Shown here: positions 58,210-64,000 of the stretch, one piece after another
How the letters are laid out: each line of letters begins with the position of its first letter
Numbering within the stretch: the stretch's first letter is position 1
Source of the DNA: Sinorhizobium sp. A49
Lineage (GTDB): Bacteria > Pseudomonadota > Alphaproteobacteria > Rhizobiales > Rhizobiaceae
Length of the DNA: 64,000 bases
Direction of reading: 5' to 3'
Assembly: GCF_002002725.1 (NCBI RefSeq)
Contig: NZ_MUNW01000034.1
Location: 55,048-119,047, forward strand
Translations under genes and position numbers: made by a program
The notes under the pieces: model-generated
Databases searched by the model: none
What the model was told of the DNA's origin: nothing
What the model saw: only the letters and a program-made list of their open reading frames with translations

Positions 58210-58270
58210 GGAACCCTCCCGCGGTCGATCGACGGAAGTCATGCGCTTCTGCTACGACCACTTCTATTTC

Positions 58271-58295
58271 AACGTTATTGACCAGGGTTTGTTCC
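58271..58295 (-). promoter_or_regulatory. EcfG (RpoE2)-type general stress promoter of prkA-yeaH-spoVR
   Basis: Read on the minus strand, GGAAC (58291-58295) and CGTT (58271-58274) are separated by exactly 16 bases, matching the GGAAC-N16/17-CGTT promoter of the alphaproteobacterial general stress sigma factor. The -10 lies about 62 bases before the prkA start codon. No such match was noticed near the katG, sodB or yjdF starts. Confidence 0.7.
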
Positions 58296-58810
58296 CGGAT
58301 TTGGCTGCCTTAACTACCTATCCATCCCACAGCAGCTTTCGCCGAACGAAAACAAGGCGCTTCATGAGAACAATAACATTGGCCAGCTGTCTTCGCACCC
58401 TATCTCAACAGCGAGTGCACTGTCCAAAAGCATGATGCGGGCGAGTGTCCCAAGAGGCTACTCGGAGAACGCAAACCAAACCGCAAACCCTGACCAATGC
58501 CCTGATCGAAATGCCCTTGAAGAGCATTGCAAGATCGCCTCCTTGCTACACTCCGCCAACGACAGGCTCGAATTGTCGCCAGATGCCCGTTTATGGCCAC
58601 CTTCACTGTCAGGCATTCGGAACAGAGCACGATGCTCGACGGTTGGATATCGACCAGCCGGCTCGCCTCGTCGGCTGGCAAGCTACAAAACCTCGTCATC
58701 ACAGAACGTTGCAACGCGTTTCGTTGCGCGCTGCACCGTCACCTGGAATGCTGGCATCGTCACCCACGCATCGGCCCGCAAGGGCAGCAATTGTGTTAGA
58801 GGGAGGTGTT
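58296..58810. other. Gene-free stretch between the prkA promoter and the thioesterase pseudogene
   Basis: No gene can be supported in these 515 bases. Frames of 90-131 codons exist on both strands but overlap each other and have no recognisable family. A minus-strand frame at 58400-58714 (MTRFCSLPADEASRLVD...) is the most protein-like but is left uncalled. Confidence 0.35.
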
Positions 58811-59260
58811 GTGGACGCCGGACATGATACCAGCGAACTTGAGATGGCAGTCCTGATGACGCCCGACATGGCCAACTTCAAGGGCAAGGTCCAAGGCGGT
58901 GCCCTCCTGAACCTCCTGGATCGCGTCGCGTTCCTGCGCCTCACACTATTCGCAGGAATACGCAGCGACCTTGTCAGTCGACCAGGTCGTCTTTCGCCAG
59001 CCGATCCATGTCGGCGAGCTCGTGACCTTTCGCGCCTCGATCAATCATGCCGGGCGGACGTCGATGGAAGTCGGGATCAGCGTCGAAGCAGAAAACATCC
59101 GCACCGGCGAGCGTCGGCACACGAATTCCTGCTATTTCACCATGGTTGCCGCGGACGCCGAGGGGCGTCCGACCGCAGTGCTACCGTACAGCCCCGTAAC
59201 CGCCTGCCTCGTCAACGCGCGTGCGGATGGACGCAAACGGTGGCACTCCCCGATTTGTGA
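58811..59260 (+). pseudogene. Acyl-CoA thioesterase (hotdog fold) with two offsetting frame changes
   Basis: A GTG behind GGGAGG opens ELEMAVLMTPDMANFKGKVQ and GGALLNLLDRVAF. At about 58931-58935 the homology moves to the +1 frame (CASHYSQEYAATLSVDQVV, then RQPIHVGELVTFRASINHAG and MEVGISVEAENIRTGERRHT). Near 59185 it returns to the first frame and ends at a TGA at 59260. The protein would be a YciA-type acyl-CoA thioesterase. The first change looks like loss of two bases in GCGTTC(GC)CTGCGCC. As sequenced, the gene is broken; a sequencing error is possible. Confidence 0.75.
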
Positions 59261-59306
59261 CGTTTTATGTTGCCGTCACTCATGCGCTCATCCATCAAAT
59301 CAGAAG

Positions 59307-59354
59307 CAAAACAGCCGCCTGCCAAGGTCCCACAAGACCTCGACAAACGGCTGT
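59307..59354 (-). terminator. Intrinsic terminator of the autotransporter gene
   Basis: On the minus strand ACAGCCG (59348-59354) pairs with CGGCTGT (59311-59317), and the inner AGGTC and GACCT pair around a short loop. TTTT follows directly. The hairpin starts 20 bases after the autotransporter stop codon. Confidence 0.75.
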
Positions 59355-59373
59355 CCGCGTAAACTGCGATCGC

Positions 59374-62300
59374 TCAGAACTTGAGGCTCAAGTTTGCCTT
59401 GAAAGTCTGATCGCTGACGCCGCTGGCGAACTGTCCGGCGTAGATCAGTCCGAGATTGGCCTCCGGCGTAAGCGCAAAGTCGAGGCCGGCTTCAATCACC
59501 GCTGCATTCTCGGCGATCGGAACGCCGGCGATGACGAACGTGCTCGTTGACGAGAACCCGTTCGACGACACTGGCAGCGTGTCGCCAAAGGCGTGCTTCC
59601 AGCCGATCGTACCGCGCACTGTGGCCAACACGCCACCGAGGTCGAAGCTGGTGGCTGCGCGCAGACCCAGTGTGGTGAACGTCGTATCCTGCGAGGCATC
59701 CCTGCCAACGAGCGCTGCTGCCCCGCCACGTTCGGCGAAGCCGTCGCGGTTGAGGTGGACATAGGCGAGATTGGCAAACGGTTCCAAATCGACCGCCCCG
59801 GTTTTGACGGCATAGGCAAATTCGCCGAAGACCTGGCCAGTGCCGGCATTATAGTCGGCGTCAAGACGATCGGTGAAACCAGGGAACGAAATGGAGCGGC
59901 TCGTCTCGATGTCGTGCCAGCTATAGGCGGCACCCGTGCGCAGCGAAGCGTCACCCCATTGTCCGCCGGCATAGAGCCCGAGATGATAGTTGTCGGATGT
60001 GGCGGAGGAGAACCGCGTGTCGATGTCCATCGATGAGCGCGAGTAACCCGCAAGTGCACCGACGGTCCATTCGTCGATCTGTGTATCGGCACCGACGAAG
60101 AAGCCGCCGATGGATCGATCTGCCTTGGCCGCGTTACCGTCGCCATCCCAGCGGCCCCAAGAGCCGAAGCCCTGTGCCCAGATGGCAAGCTCGCCCGTAT
60201 CGGCCTGGGTGCTGTTTCCGGCAGATTGCTTGGCTCCCACGGCCCCAAGCACTGAGCGCAAGCGATCGTTTGCGGCGTCACGCAGGAACCGGCTGTCCTC
60301 TATCAGGATCGACTGGAAGGAGCTGTGCACTTCGCCGGAAAGCAGGTCGAAGGCCGTGCGCGCTGCTTCAGGCGTCGCGGCAAACGTGAGCGCGTTGAAG
60401 ACGGGGTTGGCCATGCCCAGCCCATCGATCCCTGAAGCAGTGGCTATCTGATTGCGGGTCCGACCGGTGCTGGCAAAGCTGATGTCGTTGCGGGTCAGCT
60501 TGAGCGACAGATCGTTGCCGTCGCCGCCGCTGTAATCGACGGTCGGATCGAGGAACACCAGGTTGTCGACGATCGAAGCAAAGGTGCCGGTGATCGCCCC
60601 CGAACTCTGCTTGTCGATGAGAATGAACGGACCGTTGACCGGATTCCAGCTTGCCGCCGTATTGGGAGACAGCAGGAGATCGAGCGTCGACCCGGAAATG
60701 TCGACATTGCCCGTCACAATCAGCTTGTCGGTGATCGAAGGCGTGCCTTCGATCTGCAGGACGCCGTTGTTGGTGTAGTTGCCGGCAATCGTCTGTGTGC
60801 CGATCGAATTGCCCGGGGCATGCACGCCGCCATTCAGAATGGTCGTGTTTCCGATCGTGCCGGTGCCGCCGAGGCGCGCGCCGCCATGGATTGTGGTCAG
60901 GCGGGAGTTCGCCGACGAGCCATTGACGACCAGTGTGCCCGACGTGATGACCGTGTCACCAGTGAAGGTGTTGACGCCGGTCAGCGTCAGTTTGCCTGTT
61001 CCCGCTTGGGTGAGCGCGCCGCTGCCGGTGAATGTGCCGGCATAGCTGACGTCGTTCGAGCGGTTGTAGATCAGCGTGCCGTTGTTGGTGATCGAGCCGG
61101 CAAAGTTGCCGGTGCCGCCGATCCAGCCGGTCGTGCCACCATTGCCGAGTTGCAGCGTGCTGCCCGTGCCGATCGTCACCGGGCCACGGCTGCTGCTGGT
61201 TGCCAGCAAGGTCAGCGTGCCGCTGCCGATCTGCGAGAACGAGCCGGGACCACTGATCGAGCCCGCATAGGTCGTATTGGCGGAGCTGTTGAAGACGAGA
61301 GCGCCGTAATTGGTGACGTTGGATGCAAGCGAACCGCCCGCACCGCCATCGCCGATCTGCAGTGTCGCACCTGAAGAGATTCCGGCGCCACCGGTGAAGC
61401 CGTTGGTGCCGGTCAAGACCTGCGTGCCGGCATTGATCGAGATGCCGCCGGTGCCGTTGATCGCGCCGGAGTACGTGCCCGCAGCGTTGTTGATCAGCAA
61501 TGTATTGCTGCCGAGCACCACCTGTCCGCTGCCAGCAAGCGACTTGATCTGGGCCGACGCGGCGGCCGAAACGTCGAAGGTGCCATTGGCGGTCAAGCCG
61601 CTCGAGGCATTGATCCGTCCCTGACCGGAAAGCGCAAGCGTACCGCCGGCCGCGATGGTTGTTGCGCCGGTGTAGGTGTTCATGCCCGTCAGCGTCAGCG
61701 TACCGTTGCCGACCTTGTTGAGCCCGGTACCGGTCGCACCATCCTGCAGCACCGAGCCGATCGTGGTTGCGACGCCGCTGCCGACATTGATCGTTGCCGC
61801 CGTGCCGCTTGCCGGGTTGAAGGCAAGCGCGCCGCCATTGATCGTGTAGCCGCTGCCATTGTTCGTCGGGGAGAATTGCAGCGTGTCGAAGCTCTGTGTG
61901 CCGACGACATTGACGACGCCACCGCTGGCGCCGGCAAAGACGCCGACGGATCCGCCAAAGCTGCCGTTGATGCCGGCACGCAACGGGGCGCCGGTCCAGT
62001 TGGTGCCATCAGAAGTCCAGGTGCCGGTGCCGCCGTTGACCGTGCCGTTGCCCGTCGTATCCGCGCCATCCCAGAAGTGCATCGTCTGGCCGGTGCCGAG
62101 CACGGACAGATTGACCTGCTTGGCAATGCCCGTTTGAACCTGATGGCTGGCAACGGTGAAGCTAGGGGCCGTCGATGTCGCAGCCGTCGTGGCGAAACTG
62201 CCCGACAGCGAGCCGTCATATTCAAACAGCCGGTAATAACCGCCCGATGCCACCTGAGCGTTCAGCGCGCCGCCGAGCGTCAGGTTTCCGCCGACCTTCA

Positions 62301-64000
62301 CCAGATCGTTTCCACCAGCGCTGCCGACGAGGCCGGGCGTGTTCAGCTCGAACACCGATGTCGAGCCGGCATTGAGCGTCAGATCGCCGCCGATCGTTAT
62401 TGTGCCCGGGCTGTTGCCGGCCGAGAGGGTGCCATCGATGACGACGCTGCCGCCGATCCTGCCCGATCCGCCGAGCGTACCGCCGGTGCCGACATTGACG
62501 TTGCCGCCAAGCTGGCCGTTGACATAGGTCGTGCCCGACGTGACCGATGTTGCGCCAGAAAACAGGGAACTGTCACCGGTTAACGTCAGCTTGCCCGTTC
62601 CGGCCTGCGAGAGCGTGCCATTGCCCGAGACCTTGCCGGCATAGCTGACATTGTTCGAACGGTTGTAGATGAGTGCGCCGTTGTTGGTAATCGAGCCGAC
62701 GAAGTTGTTGGTGCCGCCGATCCAGCCGGTCGTGCCGCCATTGCCGAGCTGCAGGGTGCTGCCCGTTCCGATCGTCACCGGACCACGCGTACTGCTGGTC
62801 GCCGTCAGGGTCAGCGTACCCGGGCCGATGTGAGAGAATGTGCCGTTGCCGGTAATCTCACCGCCATAGGTCACGCTGTCGGAACTGTTGAAGATCAGGG
62901 CGCCGCCATTGGTGACGTTCGACACGATCGAGCCACCGGTGCCGCCATCGCCGATCTGCAGCGTCGCGCCAGTGCTGGTACCCACACCGCCCGTAAAGGT
63001 GTTGGCGCCGGTCAAAACCTGCGTGCCAGCCATGACATTGACACCGCCAGTGCCGGTGATCGCGCCGGAGAACGTGCCCGTAGCGTTGTGGATGATCAGA
63101 TACTGACTTCCAAGCACCACCTGCCCGCTGCCATCAAGCGACTTGATCTGTGCGGAAGCAGCTGCGGAAACGTTGAAAGTGCCATTGGCGGTCAAGCCGC
63201 TCGACGCATTGATCCGCCCCTGGCCCGAAATCGCCAGCGTTCCGCCCGCGGCGATGCTCGTTGCGCCCGTATAGGTGTTCATTCCCGTCAGCGTCAGCGT
63301 GCCGCTGCCGGATTTGATGAGCGAACCATTGCCGGTAATCGTATTGTTGATCCTGCCGTTGCTGTTTTGGTCGATCGTCAGGCTGGCGGAATTGTTGATG
63401 GCAATGTTGCCAGAAAGACCTGGGCTCGCAGCGGAAAACCGGAAGGTGTTGGCGCCGCCATCGAAGGTCATGGCATTGGCGGTGCCGCCATTGCCGCCGA
63501 TGATCGACCCGGATGCACCGAGGGTCACGTCCAGGTTCCGGCCGAAGATGCCCGCCCCGTGCACGCCACCGGTTCCGCCGTTTCCAGCCACCCCGCCCGT
63601 CACGCTACCGTTGACGACTATCGTGGCGCCGTTCAACGCGCTGATGCCGTGGCCGCCATCGCCGTTACGCTTCTCTAAAACGGGGCCGCCGGAGCCAGCA
63701 CTGCCGCCGGCGCCCCCGACGATACGACCGTTCGTCGTCACACCTGAACCGTTCCACAGCGACAGACCATCGCCGCCGTCACCGCCGCTGCCGCCTGTGC
63801 CAATGCCCCCCGACGCAGCCCCACCAGCGCCACCATCGCCACCCCGGCCGCCTGTGATATCAACCGAAGTGGCGCCGTAAATAGCATTTGACCGAAATTG
63901 GCCATAACCGCCGGCTCCGCCACCGCCGCCATCACCGTTAGGCGACGAGCCACCGTCACCGCCTCGACCGCCGAGAGTCCCCAGCCCCAAAATATCACCG
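59374..64000 (-). CDS. Large autotransporter with Gly-rich and passenger-repeat regions (5' end outside the window)
   Basis: The visible part is about 1540 residues and its frame stays open to the right edge, so the signal peptide and start are missing. The N-terminal visible part is very Gly-rich (GGRGGDGG-type runs). A long beta-helix passenger follows with autotransporter repeats such as GSGTLTLTGMNTYTGATSIA and GTLAISGQGRINASSGLTAN. The last 280 residues or so form an outer-membrane beta-barrel ending in a Phe (FKANLSLKF). It should be a type Va secreted surface protein, probably an adhesin. Two passenger blocks of about 246 residues are near-copies. The terminator at 59307 closes the gene. 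Confidence 0.92.
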   Translation of the reverse strand, partial: GDILGLGTLGGRGGDGGSSPNGDGGGGGAGGYGQFRSNAIYGATSVDITGGRGGDGGAGGAASGGIGTGGSGGDGGDGLSLWNGSGVTTNGRIVGGAGGSAGSGGPVLEKRNGDGGHGISALNGATIVVNGSVTGGVAGNGGTGGVHGAGIFGRNLDVTLGASGSIIGGNGGTANAMTFDGGANTFRFSAASPGLSGNIAINNSASLTIDQNSNGRINNTITGNGSLIKSGSGTLTLTGMNTYTGATSIAAGGTLAISGQGRINASSGLTANGTFNVSAAASAQIKSLDGSGQVVLGSQYLIIHNATGTFSGAITGTGGVNVMAGTQVLTGANTFTGGVGTSTGATLQIGDGGTGGSIVSNVTNGGALIFNSSDSVTYGGEITGNGTFSHIGPGTLTLTATSSTRGPVTIGTGSTLQLGNGGTTGWIGGTNNFVGSITNNGALIYNRSNNVSYAGKVSGNGTLSQAGTGKLTLTGDSSLFSGATSVTSGTTYVNGQLGGNVNVGTGGTLGGSGRIGGSVVIDGTLSAGNSPGTITIGGDLTLNAGSTSVFELNTPGLVGSAGGNDLVKVGGNLTLGGALNAQVASGGYYRLFEYDGSLSGSFATTAATSTAPSFTVASHQVQTGIAKQVNLSVLGTGQTMHFWDGADTTGNGTVNGGTGTWTSDGTNWTGAPLRAGINGSFGGSVGVFAGASGGVVNVVGTQSFDTLQFSPTNNGSGYTINGGALAFNPASGTAATINVGSGVATTIGSVLQDGATGTGLNKVGNGTLTLTGMNTYTGATTIAAGGTLALSGQGRINASSGLTANGTFDVSAAASAQIKSLAGSGQVVLGSNTLLINNAAGTYSGAINGTGGISINAGTQVLTGTNGFTGGAGISSGATLQIGDGGAGGSLASNVTNYGALVFNSSANTTYAGSISGPGSFSQIGSGTLTLLATSSSRGPVTIGTGSTLQLGNGGTTGWIGGTGNFAGSITNNGTLIYNRSNDVSYAGTFTGSGALTQAGTGKLTLTGVNTFTGDTVITSGTLVVNGSSANSRLTTIHGGARLGGTGTIGNTTILNGGVHAPGNSIGTQTIAGNYTNNGVLQIEGTPSITDKLIVTGNVDISGSTLDLLLSPNTAASWNPVNGPFILIDKQSSGAITGTFASIVDNLVFLDPTVDYSGGDGNDLSLKLTRNDISFASTGRTRNQIATASGIDGLGMANPVFNALTFAATPEAARTAFDLLSGEVHSSFQSILIEDSRFLRDAANDRLRSVLGAVGAKQSAGNSTQADTGELAIWAQGFGSWGRWDGDGNAAKADRSIGGFFVGADTQIDEWTVGALAGYSRSSMDIDTRFSSATSDNYHLGLYAGGQWGDASLRTGAAYSWHDIETSRSISFPGFTDRLDADYNAGTGQVFGEFAYAVKTGAVDLEPFANLAYVHLNRDGFAERGGAAALVGRDASQDTTFTTLGLRAATSFDLGGVLATVRGTIGWKHAFGDTLPVSSNGFSSTSTFVIAGVPIAENAAVIEAGLDFALTPEANLGLIYAGQFASGVSDQTFKANLSLKF
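60980..61720 (-). repeat. Autotransporter passenger duplication, copy 2
   Basis: This segment matches 62579-63319 at a constant offset of 1599 bases (533 codons), checked at 60992/62591, 61112/62711 and 61681/63280, with no net insertion or deletion between these points. Each copy contains the blocks MNTYTGAT, GRINASSGLTANGTF, TLQIGDGG, RGPVTIGTGSTLQLGNGGTT and YNRSN. It codes for part of the beta-helix passenger. Confidence 0.85.
62579..63319 (-). repeat. Autotransporter passenger duplication, copy 1
   Basis: This is the upstream copy (nearer the N-terminus) of the duplication described at 60980-61720. DNA identity is high across the block GIGTGSTLQLGNGGTTGWIG-coding region and lower between blocks, as expected for an old in-frame duplication followed by divergence. 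Confidence 0.85.

Noticed and set aside
58400..58714. 104-codon minus-strand frame upstream of prkA
   Set aside because: It looks mildly protein-like but has no known motif, and overlapping frames on the other strand are as long; left uncalled.
59374..64000. CRISPR-like or satellite repeat array
   Set aside because: The repeated DNA is coding, in one long open frame, and reflects autotransporter passenger repeats and a 740-bp duplication, not short repeats with unique spacers.

Overview
The window reads as a Rhizobiaceae replicon, most likely an Ensifer/Sinorhizobium-type chromosome or chromid. The grounds are GC-rich coding sequence, pca genes in the order pcaDCHGB with divergent pcaQ, an ehuABCD-eutABCDE ectoine locus, an EcfG-type stress promoter, and several copies of the short intergenic repeat typical of rhizobia. 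The assignment is by gene content only. No rRNA, tRNA, CRISPR array or replication origin was seen.

Layout. 1-3.7 kb: a tripartite tricarboxylate-type uptake system (tctA fragment, tctB, tctC), a PdxA-family dehydrogenase and a divergent FCD-GntR regulator. 3.8-8.7 kb: a branched-chain amino acid type ABC importer (livKHMGF). 9.3-11.2 kb: small genes, including a YjdF/DUF2992 gene behind a highly structured leader that buries its Shine-Dalgarno sequence, plus a LysR remnant. 11.4-14.7 kb: katG with divergent oxyR. 15.3-17.2 kb: a membrane-bound adenylate/guanylate cyclase. 17.4-19.2 kb: queCDE for preQ0. 19.5-22.9 kb: an HSD10-like dehydrogenase, a truncated ISL3 element and an MDR oxidoreductase.

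21.8-36.2 kb is a nearly complete ectoine/5-hydroxyectoine island. The EhuABCD ABC importer brings the solute in. EutD opens the ring and EutE deacetylates the product. EutABC is thought to convert hydroxyectoine to ectoine. The divergent asnC-ssd-atf genes (DoeX/DoeC/DoeD type) carry diaminobutyrate through aspartate semialdehyde to aspartate. EnuR, a MocR-type regulator, lies between the two arms, and shared AATTGNCATGATTT-like motifs flank it.

36.4-43.5 kb: a Gfa-family protein, an isoquinoline 1-oxidoreductase-type molybdoenzyme (two subunits plus a di-haem cytochrome), a DUF892 remnant, superoxide dismutase with a cysteine-rich divergent regulator, a flavin reductase and a TPR protein. 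43.5-53.2 kb: conversion of 4-hydroxybenzoate to protocatechuate (pobA, pobR) and the protocatechuate branch of the beta-ketoadipate pathway (pcaDCHGB, pcaQ). The two halves are separated by an uncharacterised two-gene OmpA-domain membrane module and a GNAT acetyltransferase.

53.4-58.2 kb: the prkA-yeaH-spoVR stress operon behind a clear GGAAC-N16-CGTT promoter. 58.8-59.3 kb: an acyl-CoA thioesterase pseudogene. 59.4-64 kb: the 3' part of a large autotransporter whose passenger carries an in-frame duplication of about 740 bp.

The most interesting items are the yjdF leader at 9781-9902, the OmpA-domain module at 48355-50283, the candidate EnuR operators, and the EcfG promoter at 58271-58295.
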